Assembly (NCBI RefSeq): GCF_022539505.1
Contig: NC_061512.1
Span: forward strand, 154,487,962 to 154,551,961
DNA from: Lolium rigidum
Taxonomy: Eukaryota; Streptophyta; Magnoliopsida; Poales; Poaceae
Length of the DNA stretch: 64,000 bases
Reading direction: 5' to 3'
A model generated the notes under the pieces. That model did no database searches and was not told the DNA's origin. It worked only from the letters and a program-made list of their open reading frames with translations. A program made the position numbers and the translations under genes. Numbering within the stretch: the first letter of the stretch is position 1; the number at the start of each line of letters is the position of its first letter. Of this stretch, positions 45,201 through 57,300 are shown one piece after another.

Positions 45201-46487
45201 GACGCGAGCGGGAGGGTGACGTGAACGCTCAGTACCGTGGCGGAAGTCTCCGACGATGACGACGGCGAGCATCCTCTCCGGCGTAGGTGAGCATGTCTAG
45301 CGTGTAGAGGGTGACGTGGTGGTGCTACGGCGAGAGGAGAAGTCAAGGGGAGGACGAGGGTGATGAGGGCAAGCCGTGCTCTGGCGCGCTCCGGTGAAGC
45401 GAGCGTGCACGCTCTGGCGCGTCTGTGCGTCACGGGCACGTTGCGTTCCCGATGTTGCAGCGCGTCTACTGGCCAGGGGTTTGCACGAGCGTGATGACGG
45501 GAGTGTGTAGCGTCTCCAGGACATGGTGGTGCATGGCCAGAGTGAGTGGAGAGAGGAGTGACATGGTGGAGGGGCATGACATGCTCGGCATGGTCATGTC
45601 CTTGAAGAAATCATGCAGAGACTTTGTCTCTGGCACTTGGCATCGTGCAATGAGTGGAAGAGAGGACTAATGGTGACCTAAGCTTGATGGTTGGGGCAAA
45701 AATCCGCTGGATATAAGGATGTAGTGAGTTGGCAGATTTGTGCCTGCCATGTGTTCGACACAATGGCCGCAAGAGATGAATTTTTGAATTTTGCAAAGAT
45801 TTTTGGTGGAGTTGCTTCTAATATTATTTGGCACACAATGGTGGTGGTGGGGTGCAAAATGGAATTGATTTGTGAAAAACCAAAAATGGCATAATCTAGA
45901 ATCTGTTTTGATGTTGCTACTTTGCTTGATGATATTAAAGAATTTATGAAGAACTTGCAGGGGTGGTCTGTACCAAAGTTGTTCATCTTGATGAGGTCTT
46001 GGATGAGGTGCAAAGAGTTGGGAGAGTTTGGTTTAAGAATCTCTTAATACAGGGGCTCAAAGTGGGTATCATGAGATCATTGTCAATTTTGACCATTATC
46101 ACATGTTGCATAGTTTTGCATTTTCTTTTGATTTGATTTGGGTTTCTTTGATTCAAATGTGGTTCTTAAGTGTTTATTAACCTTTCCCAACCATTGGCAC
46201 AAGTCAAATTGTCCTAAATCTTGATTTGGCAAATATGGCCATAAGTGCATATGTGGTGCTATTTTCATTTTTCCTTTTTATTCTTGGTCCCTTTGTGATT
46301 CCATTAGACAGGGCTTAGGGTTTTAGCAAATTGTCAAAGAATTCAAAAAAACACATCATGGCATAAACACAGAGATCAAGCATGAGCATTATGCATAACA
46401 CATTATTCAATAAAAGTTTTTGTTGGTTCCTAATTTTGAACAATTGAATTCCTTTTCTTTATTGATTTGAAAACTTGGGATGTTACA
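42207..46487 (-). repeat. 5' LTR of element C
   Basis: 4281 bp with the same termini as the other LTR. Its minus-strand TATA box is at 45050-45058. Confidence 0.93.
45050..45058 (-). promoter_or_regulatory. TATA box in the 5' LTR of C
   Basis: Minus strand CTATAAATAGAGGCC; the probable promoter of the element transcript. Confidence 0.65.
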
Positions 46488-47079
46488 TGATGGTTCCATT
46501 TCTCTTCGTGACAAGTAGATGAATCCGTTGGTGTTGCTAATTTACTCTCTTGGTTTTAATGCAGCGGTGGTAAAAGATATCTAATCACCCCCCCACTCGC
46601 CGGGAAGGAGCCCCCGGAGATGATCGAGGGCGAGGAGATTGACGAGGGCGAGGAGGAGAACGACGGAGAACGTACGGGGTCAGACTCCGAAACCGTCAAC
46701 CTGGACTTCGCGCACCGCACTCGTGGTTCGAAGAGGGGGGTGACTTCCTCGTCGCAGAGCCCTCCGGAGGAAGGCGCGGTGGAGGAAGAGGAAGAGACGA
46801 CTTTCCCGCCAAAAGTTTTACTCGCTTTATTATTACATGTGTTTTATTTACTTACATATAACCTTGTGCTTGACAACCACACGGTGGAGTTGGGGACACA
46901 AGGCTTTATTTTACTTTGCAGGATTGCTATAAGAAGAGATAAGAGAACACTCTTTGCTCAATTCCCCCAGAGTTCATATAAACCCTTGAGTTACCCTTGT
47001 GGGAAAAATACTCTGGTGACACAACACTCTGCACTTGGAGTCCCAACGTCATCAGACACATTTGTAGGCACAAGGATAC

Positions 47080-48420
47080 TCAACCTAAGCTTGAAGCTTG
47101 AAAGCTTTCTTCATCAAGTCGCTTCGTGAAAATGTCCGCGAGTTGATCCTTGGTTCCAACATATGCAAGCTCAATATCCCCGCATGTGACATGTTCCCTA
47201 GTGAAGTGGTGGCGGATCTCAATATGATTCGTCTTCGCATGTTGCACCAGATTGTAAATGATATTGATTGTACTCCCATTGTCACACAAAAGAGGTACTT
47301 TATCTATAAAAACAAAGTAATCACTTAAAGTTTGCCCTCATCCATAGCAATTGAGTGCAACATCTTGTGGAATGAACATACTTGGCTTCGGCGGTATAAA
47401 TGGACACAATTCTCCTGCTATGATGACCAACATAGCAATGACCTACCATGAAAATGTACAGCCCCGGAGGTTGATTTCCTTTCATTCTTTGTCTCCTGCT
47501 CAATCGGAATCCATATAACTAAATGAGAGAGACTTTCGAGTACCAAACACCATAATTTGGGGTATCCATCAAATATCGAAACATCCTTTTCACAGCCAGA
47601 CGATGAATCTCTTTTGGGGAAGCTTGGTATCTTGCGCAAGCATCTACACTCAACATAATATCATGTCAAGATGTATAAAGGTAATGTAGACAAACCGATC
47701 ATGGAACGTTATACCTATTGGTTCACGGGTTTACCAAGAGGATCAAGTGCAAGATGACAATTAGTGATCATGTCTTGAATACACTTTGCTTGGTTGATGA
47801 AATTCTCTGTATTCAATTGCTTGATCTGAAAATCTAGAAATAACTTCAACTCACCCATCATAGACATCTCAAACTTATCGGTTATTAGCTTCACAAATTG
47901 TTCATTAAAATCTTTCTTAGTGGATCCAAATATTATATATTTCACATACAGTTGGCATATGAAAAGATCCTTGTTAACCTCTTCTTAGTAAAACGGGAGG
48001 GGTCGATTTGCCCAACCTTGAAGCCACGATCTACTAGTTTCTACCTAAGGTGCTCATACCATGCACGTGGGGATTGTTTAAGGTCACTGATCGCCTTATT
48101 GAGTTTGTAGACATGGTTCGAATGGTTGGAGTCTTCGAACCCCAGGGGTTGGTTCGCATATACAATATCATTTAATGGACCACACAAGAAAGCACTTTAA
48201 ACTTCCACTTGTTGAAGTTTGAAATTATGGTGAATATCATATGCAAGAAGGATGCCGATCGACTCAAGACGAGCCACAAGAGCAAAGGTCTCCCCATAAT
48301 CAATGCCTTCAACTTGCAGGAATCATTGAACAACCAAGAAAGCCCTATTCCTTAGACCAATCCCTTGAGAATATTTAGCATACTTGAAACAAGGGACCAC
48401 AAAGGACTTTGTTAGGGCCC
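47080..48420 (-). pseudogene. Copia pol fragment (RT and RNase H)
   Basis: Minus-strand reading from 48420 gives RT pieces: GIDYGETFALVARLESI near 48290, YKLNKAISDLKQSPRAWYEH near 48090, then YIIFGSTKKDF and MMGELKLFLDFQIKQL near 47940-47830. The RNase H end follows near 47285-47085 (TREHVTCGDIELAYVGTKDQ, LADIFTKRLDEE). It is broken in every part and lacks gag, integrase and LTRs. The flanking 46813-47079 is probably more of the same element but was not identified. It cuts off exon 2 of the X gene. Confidence 0.8.
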
Positions 48421-48605
48421 GTGCATAGATTCACCCATTAACGGGGAAACGATCTTCAAAAGCAAAATTCTCGTGGAAGATCATGATAAGTTGATATGCT
48501 CTTAACTATAAATTTTCGATACATATTTCTTATCGACGGTTCATATGTAAATTCTTTATTTCTTCAGTTCATTTGAATGAATGGTGTTTTTCCTACTGTG
48601 CTCCA

Positions 48606-48767
48606 TGTTGGAAATATGCCCTAGCAGCAAGAGCAATATAGTTATTATCATATTTCCTTGTTCATGATAAATGTCTGTCCTCCATGCTAGAATTGTATTA
48701 AGCAAAAACATTAATACTTGTGTTGTTTGTAGACAACATTGTGTCCCTAGTAAGCTTCTACTAGACT
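48606..48767 (+). repeat. BARE/Angela-like Copia LTR start, truncated
   Basis: TGTTGGAAATATGCCCTAGC and later TTATTATCATATTTCCTTG and GTCCCTAGTAAGC match the start of the Triticeae BARE/Angela LTR, the same family as element D but more diverged. It is interrupted at 48767 by the next LTR. Confidence 0.7.
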
Positions 48768-50776
48768 TGTAACATCCCACATTTTAAAATTTCCAAACAT
48801 CATGCATTGCATTCATAATGCATCACGACATGATTGCATATTAGGGAAAAAATCAAACTTTATTTTTAAACCCCAAACCCTAAAAATGACACTAATAGCC
48901 AAATAGGCATATATGCCACTTTTGGATTTTCCAAAAATGTTATTTTGTTTTAGAAGTGGTTCCATATTGAAGTCCTTTTCACAAGGAATCCGCAGATATT
49001 TTATTTGTATTTTTCTGAATTGTTTTGGTGCCAAAAGGCTTTGCAAATAAAAATAAAACAGAAAAAAGAAAAAGAAAAGAAACAAAAAATGGGGCAGCAG
49101 CCCAACTGGGTCAAGCGAGCCCAGCAGAACCAGCCTAGCCCCACGCCCCCTCTCCTCTCTCCTCCCGTGACAACGGGCCCCACCCGTCAGTCATTCCCAA
49201 CCTCCGCCCCACTCCCTCCCGCACCACGCCCCCACCCTGGCCATGTTCCCCCCACCTCTCCCCCCTCCACACTCCCCTAAAAAGCCCGCACACCCCCTCT
49301 CATTCCCCCTCCCTCCCGTCTGCCAACACGCTGCCAAGCCACGCAGATTCCTCGCCGGAGCCGCCGCCTCCGTTCACCTCTCGCTGTCGTCAGAGCTCCC
49401 CTGAGGCGATGCCCGGCCACCCGCTGAACCGCCGTCGGGCGCCTCACGTCGTCCGCTCCTCGGCCGAGCCAGAGGACGCCGAAAACGCCACCGCCGATCA
49501 CCACACGAGCCGCCACCGTCGACCACACCATCATCCCAACCACGTCATCGCCACGTCCGTGCCTCGTCAGCGCCATCTCAGCGCCACGTAGGCCCCCCTA
49601 TTTCTTTTATTTTTCTTTCCATCTTTCTATCAACAGATCTGAGCCATAGAATTTAACTAGATCCAATGGTGCAAAGTGTCGATCCGCGTGATAGAGGTAC
49701 TGACTAATAGAATAGCTCCACATGTCGTGGACAAACCCTAGCTTTTGTTTTAACATGATTTCTATAGTCAGCGCTTTGTAAAAATCATAACATGAACTCT
49801 GTTCGTCCAAAAACTACAAATCATATATCGTTGGAATCCTTGCAACATAAGGAACATTGTGGAACTATAAAATGTGAGCTTACATAAGTTTAAAAATCAT
49901 TCAAATTTAAATGCCCAACTTGAGTACCCTGGCTATAAAATAAAATATATAATCCCAAATTGAGTAAATCCTTTTGCATTAGTTTTATGAAATAATCTAG
50001 CATGCATAGATGTCTTTGGAACAATATTTTATTGTTTATAAATATTAATTGTGCCTATTTACCAAATGTATTTATTTTAAACTTATAGAATACTATGCAT
50101 ACCTTATTTAAATCTCATAGACATCAAATATTTTACAAAATGGATCTTGAATAGAGACATGTTTGAGTATATGATAATAACAGAATACAAAACCTTTTGC
50201 ATCCATGGCATCATGCATGTAGTAGACAACCAGAGAACAACTAAGTGGTGTGACCATGTTTAACATACATATTGCATTCATGTCTTCTAGTTGTGCATGT
50301 CAATGTATGACACCATGTTTATGGTGCATTGTTGTTTGGTTGTAGATTGTGATTGTGCCGACTGCAACGTGTGTGCTTGTGAAGATTGTATCAACGCTCC
50401 ACTTTATCCAGGCAAGTGACACACCAATCACAAATGTCTCAGCTTTTGTCTATGCACTGTAGTACTTTTTGTAGTATACATGTATAGGGTTTTTATGCTT
50501 GCTCTTCACTCCCAGTAGTCTAGCCAACCCCACTTGACTACTTTGTCGCCATTAAATTTAGTTGTTGCAAGCAATGCTATGATAATATTGTGTTAGTGGT
50601 TAAGGAAAAACAACTAAGTTTAATGAACTACGTGGGTGAATGCTGGAGCTTTGGGCCGGGTGGATGCTCAGGGGGCCTGTTAATGGCGATACCCTGGTGC
50701 CAGTACACATTTGCGGAAAGTCACCCAGGGTTAAAGAGAATGTAGACAATCTTACTCATTAGATTAATGTGCAGCC
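48768..50776 (+). repeat. LTR of Gypsy element G, interrupted
   Basis: It starts TGTAACATCCCACATTTT, like the Tekay-type LTR of element C but of another family, on the plus strand. A GC-rich part with CTCCCCTAAAAAGCCCGCAC near 49274 is a likely promoter. The LTR is still running when element F begins at 50777, so its end and its partner are outside the window. ORFs in the GC-rich segment 49005-49591 are low-complexity and not supported as genes. Confidence 0.65.
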
Positions 50777-52319
50777 TGATACGTCTCAAACGTATCTATA
50801 ATTTCTTATGTTCCCTGCTACTTTATTGATGATACTCACATGTTTTATACACATTATATGTCATTATTATGCATTTTTCGGCACTAACCTATTGACGAGA
50901 TGCCGAAGAGCCAGTTGTTGTTTTCTGTTGTTTTTGGTTTCAGAAATCCTAGTAAGGAAATATTCTCGGAATTGGACGAAATCAACGCCCAGAGTCCTAT
51001 TTTTCCATGAAGCTTCCAGAAGACCGAAGAGGATACGAAGTGGGGCCACGAGGTGGCCAGACAACAGGGCGGCGCGGCCTGGGCCTTGGCCGCGCCGGCC
51101 TGTTGTGTGGGGCCCCCGTGATGCCCCTAAACCTACCCTTCCGCCTACTTAAAGCCTTCGTCGCGAAAACCCCAGTACCGAGAGCCACGATACGGAAAAC
51201 CTTCCAGAGACGCCGCCGCCGCCAATCCCATCTCGGGGGATTCAGGAGATCGCCTCCGGCACCCTGCCGGAGAGGGGAATCATCTCCCGGAGGTCTCTTC
51301 ATCGCCATGATCGCCTCCGGATCGATGTGTGAGTAGTCCACCCCTGGACTATGGGTCCATAGCAATAGCTAGATGGTTGTCTTCTCCTCATTGTGCTATC
51401 ATGTTAGATCTTGTGAGCTGCCTATCATGATCAAGATCATCTATTTGTAATGCTACATGTTGTGTTTGTTGGGATCCGATGAATATTGAATACTATGTCA
51501 AGTTGATTATCAATCTATCTTATATGTTATTTATGTTCTTGCATGCTCTCCGTTGCTAGTAGAGGCTCTGGCCAAGTTGATACTTGTGACTCCAAGAGGG
51601 AGTATTTATGCTCGATAGTGGGTTCATGCCTCCATTAAATCTAGGACAGTGATAGAAAGTTCTAAGGTTGTGGATGTGCTGTTGCTACTAGGGATAAAAC
51701 ATCGATGCTTTGTCTAAGGATATTTGTGTTGATTACATTACACACCATACTTAATGTAATTGTCTGTTGTTTACAACTTAATACTGGAGGGGGTTCGTAT
51801 GATAACCTGAAGGTGGACTTTTTAGGCATAGATGCATGCTGGATAGCGGTCTATGTACTTTGTCGTAATGCCCTGATTAAATCTCATAGTACTCATCATG
51901 ATATATGTATGTGCATTGTTATGCCTTCTTTATCTATCAATTGCCCAACTGTAATTTGTTCACCCAACATCTGTTTATCTTATGGGAGAGACACCACTAG
52001 TGATCTATGGACCCCGATCCTATTCTTTACATCTGAAATACAATCTGCTGCAATTGTTCTTTCATCGTTCTTCGCAAACAATCATCATCATCCACACTAT
52101 ACATCTAATCCTTTGTTTACAGCAAGCCGGTGAGATTGATAACCTCACTGTTACGTTGGGGCAAAGTACTGTGATTGTGTTGTGCAGGTTCCACGTTGGT
52201 GCCGGAATCCCTGGTGTTGCGCCGCACTACACTCCGCCGCCATCAACCTTCAACGTGCTTCTTGGCTCCTACTGGTTCGATAACCTTGGTTTCTTACTGA
52301 GGGAAAACTTGCTGCTGTG
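50777..52319 (+). repeat. A-family LTR (element F), interrupted
   Basis: It starts TGATACGTCTCAAACGTATC and follows the A-family LTR throughout but is more diverged. About 60 bp before its expected end it is cut by element E (52320). Whether it is a solo LTR or part of a full element cannot be seen. Confidence 0.85.
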
Positions 52320-52586
52320 TGATACGTCTCCGACGTATCGATAATTTCTTATGTTCCATGCCATATTATTGATGATTTCTACATGTTATATGCACACTTT
52401 ATGTCATATTCGTGCATTTTCTGGAACTAACCTATTAACAAGATGCCGAAGTGCCGAGTTCTGTTGTTTTCTCGCTGTTTTTGGTTTCAGAAATCCTAGT
52501 AACGAAATATTCTCGGAATTGGACGAAATCAAGTCCCAGGGTCCTATTTTGCCACGAACCTTCCAGAAGACCGAAGAGCATACGAA

Positions 52587-54384
52587 TGTAGGATAACGTT
52601 GCATAGAAAACAAAAAATTTCCTACCGCGAACACGCAATCCAAGCCAAGATGCAATCTAGAAGACGGTAGCAACGAGGGGGTATCGAGTCTCACCCTTGA
52701 AGAGATTCCAAAGCCTACAAGATGAGGCTCTTGTTGCTGCGGTAGACGTTCACTTGCCGCTTGCAAAAGCGCGTAGAAGATCTTGATCACGATCGCTTCC
52801 GGCGCCACGAACGGGCAGCACCTCCATACTCGGTCACACGTTCGGTTGTTGATGAAGACGACGTCCACCTCCCCGTTCCAGCGGGCAGCGGAAGTAGTAG
52901 CTCCTCTTGAATCCGACAGCACGACGGCGTGGTGTCGGTGGTGGTGGAGAAATCCGGCGGAGCTTCATTTAAGCGTGCGGGATGTGGTGGAGGAGAGAGA
53001 CCGCTAGGGTTTGGGGAGAGAGAGAGGTTGGGCGCCGGCCCTCTAAGGGGTGCGGCCAAGGCTGAGGCTTGAAGTGGCCAGCCCCCTCTCCTATGCCCCT
53101 CATTATATAGGTGGAAGCCCCAAGAGTTCTAGTCCAAGTCTTCGAATAAGACCCCAACACTAAAACCTCCCATATGTGGGAAACCTACTCAAGGAGGGAG
53201 TCCTACCCATGGTGGGACTCCCACCTTTCCTTGAGGTGGGTTGGCAGGCCACCCTAGAGGAGTCCACCTTGGACTCCTCCCTCTAGGGTTGGCTGGCCAT
53301 GCAAGGTGGAGTCCCTCCGGGACTCTACTTTCCATGGTGATTTCTTCCGGACTTTTCTAGAACCTTCTAGAACCTACCATAAATGCACCGGATCATTTCC
53401 AAACTTGGAATATGACTTCCTATATATGAATCTTATTCTCCGGACCATTCCGGAACTCCTCGTGATGTCCGGGATCTCATCCGGGACTCCGAACAAATAT
53501 TCGAACTCCATTCCATATTCAAGTTCTACCATTTCAACATCAAACCTTAAGTGTGTCACCCTACGGTTCGCGAACTATGCGGACATGGTTGAGTACTCAC
53601 TCCGACCAATAACCAATAGCGGGATACTGGAGATCCATAATGGCTCCCACATATTCAACGATGACTTCGGTGATCGAATGAACCATTCACATACGATACC
53701 AATTCCCTTTGTCACGCGATATTTTACTTGTCCGAGGTTTGATCATCGGTATCACTCTATACCTTGTTCAACCTCGTCTCCGACAAGTACTCTTTACTCG
53801 TACCATGGTATGTGGTCTCTTATGAACTTATTCATATGCTTGCAAGACATTAGACGACATTCCACCGAGAGGGCCCAGAGTATATCTATCCGTCATCGGG
53901 ATGGACAAATCCCACTTGTTGATCCATATGCCTCAACTCATACTTTCCGGATACTTAATCCCACCTTTATAACCACCCATTTACGCGGTGGCGTTTGATG
54001 TAATCAAAGTACCTTTCCGGTATAAGTGATTTACATGATCTCATGGTCATAAGGACTAGGTAACTATGTATCGAAAGCTTATAGCAAATAACTCAATGAC
54101 GTGATCTTATGCTACGCTTAATTGGGTGTGTCCATTACATCATTCATATAATGACATAACCTTGTTATTAATAACATCCAATGTTCATGATCACGAAACC
54201 ATGATCATCTATTAATCAACAAGCTAGTTAAGAGGCATACTAGGGACTCCTTGTTGTTCACATAACACACATGTATCAATGTTTCGGTTAATACAATTAT
54301 AGCATGGTATGTAAACATTATCAAAAACACAAAGATATATAATAATAACCATTTTATTATTGCCTCTTGGGCATATCTCCAACA
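52587..54384 (-). repeat. 3' LTR of element D
   Basis: Minus strand TGTTGGAGATATGCCC... to ...CAACGTTATCCTACA. A minus-strand TATA box (CTATATAAT) lies at about 53102-53110. The 230-codon plus-strand ORF inside it is broken in the other LTR and is not a gene. Confidence 0.95.
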
Positions 54385-54395
54385 GTCTCCCACTT
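54385..54395 (-). promoter_or_regulatory. polypurine tract of element D
   Basis: Minus strand AAGTGGGAGAC directly before the 3' LTR, the usual tract of BARE/Angela elements. Confidence 0.75.
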
Positions 54396-57300
54396 GCACT
54401 AGAGTCAATAATCTAGTTTACATTTGTAAAGATATAACACCTTGGTCTTCCGGTGCTTTATCATGTTTTGCTCACGGGAGAGGTTTTAGTCAACGGATCT
54501 GACTTGCTCAGAAACGTATGTATTTTGTAATTCATTTGCGTCTCAACGCATCACTCATTTCCAAATGAGTCAGCATTAAATATGTTTGGTCTTCAGGTGG
54601 AACCTTAATTCCGCGGTCTGAAATATGTCACTAATATTGTCACACACAATATAGCTTCAAAGTTCTGACTCTGTCGGAACTACACCAAGTTCTCAAAGAA
54701 CCTCTTGACTTAACATCCTATGTCATTGTCAAAACAATGACATACTCGCCTTCTTTTGTAGAATCCGTCACAATATTTAGAACTCTTCTAAATCTAGCAT
54801 AGACAACTTCTATCTCATTGTGCTACCTTTTTAAATAACACTTAGCCTAATTGAGATTGAAATTTATTTTTATATGTGACCAAACCAATATCGGTGCAAC
54901 ACCTTACAACGATTTGTTTGTCATTACCTCATATAAAACTATACATGTATCCTTGGTTCTTCTAAAGCACACAGGGATATTCTTACTGTTTGTCCAATGA
55001 TCATCACATGAATCATTGCTCCTAACATTTTAGAGCACAGGACATCTGATTGTGTACATATTAATTGTGATCTAAAATCACTCATATGTTTTTACTCATT
55101 GAGTGTCAGATACACTCAAGTCTTGTAAAAACTTCATATGACAAGAATATTTTCTTAATATTTCTATATTGAACTATTTCAATATCTATTCTATGTACTT
55201 TGACTTAAACTTATTATGTGTTTCAATCTATGTTTATAGATCTTGACACTAAATTTGTTTCAGTCCATATCTTTTCATTGAAGTTAATTTCTCAATGAAA
55301 CCTTTTTAATCAAGTATATAATTACATCATTTACAACCAACTATATGTCATCTACATAAAGTATTATAAATATGTCTCAGTGCTCCCACTTAATTTCTTG
55401 CAAATGCAAGCCTCTTCATCGTTTTTGATGAAATCAAAAACTCTTTGACTATTTCATCTGGTGAAGATTCCAACTCCTCGATACTCACTTCATCCAATTG
55501 AAGTTTGTATACCTATCTAGTATTCCACGGACTAGCAAAACTCTTGGTTGTATCTTGTATACACTTTTAATACACTCTTCTGATAAGAAATGTATTTTTC
55601 CATCCTACTAGCATATCTCATAAAAGAAATATGTAGTGATTACTAGAATAATCCACATGGACTATAAGCATTACTACGGAAGATCTAATCTTATCGTAGT
55701 CAACTCTTTGAACTTTGTCGTAAACAATTTTTCAACAAGTCGAGCTTCTTCAAGGATATTTCATCCAAGTCTATAGATCCATTTACTTTCAAAAAGTATT
55801 CATCTATCTTGGATTTCATGGCGTATAGCCATTTTAACGGAGTCAGGGCCCATCATAACTTCTTTGTTTTGTAGTTGGTTTATCATTGTTCAAAAAACAA
55901 TCCTTTGTCCACAAATCATTTATTTGATCACAAAGTTAACCATACCTACAAGGTTCAATATGTATTTTGATCTCCATGGCTAAAACACTTTGTAGTCATG
56001 GAAGCCATGATCGTCGTGGTCGCTTCCGGAACCAATTTCCGATGCTGCGCTACTCTGATCATTATGCTCAGGTTCATAAGCCTTATCAAATTATATTGTC
56101 TTCCCACTCAAATACTTCACTAGAAACAATTTCTCGGAAATAAGAAGCATTGACAAACACTTTTGTCTTTGTCTCGTGGGAAGAATTCCCAATCAAATCT
56201 CTGGGATAACCAACAAAGACATTCATCCGATTTTGGTTGTAAACTTATTTACTTATGCTATGCATACCAAAATTTAAGAAAAGACTATCGGGGTTCATAC
56301 CCATGCCATAACTCGTATGGTGTCATTTCAACGGATCATGATGATGCTTTATTCGAGTGTAAAAGCGGTAGTCACTAAAGCATAATCCACAAAAATATAA
56401 TGGCGTCAATATCTTATCTCATCATTGATCCAACAAGGTTTGGATATATCTCTTGGATACTTCATCATCACTATGATACTCCAAGAAACGTGAGTTGTAG
56501 AACAATTTCATAACTCTCTTAGATGTTCGCTAAAACTCATAATTCAATATTTCCACCATGATCCAATCATAGATATTTGATTTTTCTATTACGATGATTT
56601 CCACTTCATGCTGAAATTTATTTGAATCCATTCAAATGTTTCAAACTTCTTCCTTATTGAATATATCCACATATATACTCAATTTATTGTTGGAAGTTTT
56701 CATGAAGTAGAAGAATCTCCCGCATACAACTATGCCCAGTGAACCACATATATCATTATGTATGTTTTCACTAAGTTAGTTGCCCGTTTAACTCTCGGCC
56801 TATGAACGGTATTTCAGTCATTACTTTTTAGAAAAGATTTTGCAAGCGCCAAACGATTCAAAAAATCAAATGACTCCAAAAATCCATTTGCATGGAGTTC
56901 CTTCATGCGTTCCTTTCTAACATGACCTAAATGGCGGTTCCACAAATAAGTGGAATTCAAATCATTTGCCTTATGGCATTTTAGCGTCGATATTATGTGT
57001 GTGTGTTTCACCATTAAGATTTATAATAACTTATCCATCGTACATGGAGTAATGTCATAATTTGAACAACTCATTGTTTTTATTTGACCAGAGCAAAATA
57101 ACAATTTATTAAGCTCTTTATTATAAATTCTAAGGGTTAGGTAGAATGCCAACGACAAACATAATAACACTTTATTATGTTCCAGACGTGCATTATTACC
57201 ATATTCCTTATCAGTCACTTAGGCCATAGTATTCTTGTATTGCGTTGTTTTTGTATGACACTTCATACCAACCAATATAGTACTTATACCCAAGAATTTC

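Larger units (their letters stand above)
32102..46487 (-). mobile_element. element C: Tekay-type Gypsy chromovirus
   Basis: Complete element of 14386 bp on the minus strand, flanked by TGATG (32097-32101 and 46488-46492). LTRs are 4.3 kb. The internal region (36370-42206) reads, on the minus strand: initiator-Met tRNA primer site, an extra coiled-coil ORF, gag with zinc knuckle, protease, RT, RNase H, integrase and a C-terminal chromodomain. It sits 9 bp inside the first intron of the X gene. Several in-frame stops and a lost integrase catalytic residue make it inactive. Confidence 0.95.
12851..46812 (+). mobile_element. host element X carrying a PF04195-type gene, split by A, B and C
   Basis: Removing A at its GCCTC duplication joins 12851-13327 to the sequence from 20054. 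Removing B (CTGGC) and C (TGATG) joins the rest up to about 46812. The joined piece (about 2.3 kb) holds a 5' region with nine CAGTCG motifs, a TATA box, and a two-exon gene (20673-46812). No LTR pair, inverted terminal repeat or pol gene could be identified, so the class of X is open: a non-autonomous LTR element or a large DNA transposon are both possible. Its right end is lost against Copia sequence. Its left border is approximate. Confidence 0.45.
20673..46812 (+). pseudogene. PF04195-type gene of element X, split by B (exon) and C (intron)
   Basis: ATG 20673 was chosen because it has a good context and sits below a TATA box; a GTG two codons upstream is not needed. Exon 1 runs 20673-21351 and, after element B and its CTGGC duplication, resumes at 31890-32092. 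The protein begins MATKGWTKSKVTKEALIPY. It has the family core GEFVIFMSFLDRGFALPTSD, CECYLGCPPYFPLWVSIFHG, WRKYWFYATKH and LPRDQEEVVKATRLAIQAL, then RCRGHYMWEYRGQN after B. A frameshift near 31950 is visible. The donor GTATGTGATG at 32093 opens an intron that contains element C. Exon 2 starts after TTTTAATGCAG at 46566 and encodes an acidic, Ser-rich tail to about 46812, where it is cut off. It is distantly related to the antisense gene at 1-2975. Its molecular function is not known. Confidence 0.75.

Noticed and set aside
45053..45577. 174-codon minus-strand ORF and similar GC-rich ORFs (34701-35552, 44950-45670)
   Set aside because: They lie in the LTRs of element C, have low-complexity Arg/Ser/Pro composition, and do not match between the two LTR copies.
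49005..49591. Pro/His-rich ORFs
   Set aside because: They lie in the GC-rich part of the G LTR, have low complexity and show no domain.
53306..53998. 230-codon plus-strand ORF
   Set aside because: It lies antisense in the LTR of element D, has no family match, and the same ORF is broken by indels in the partner LTR.
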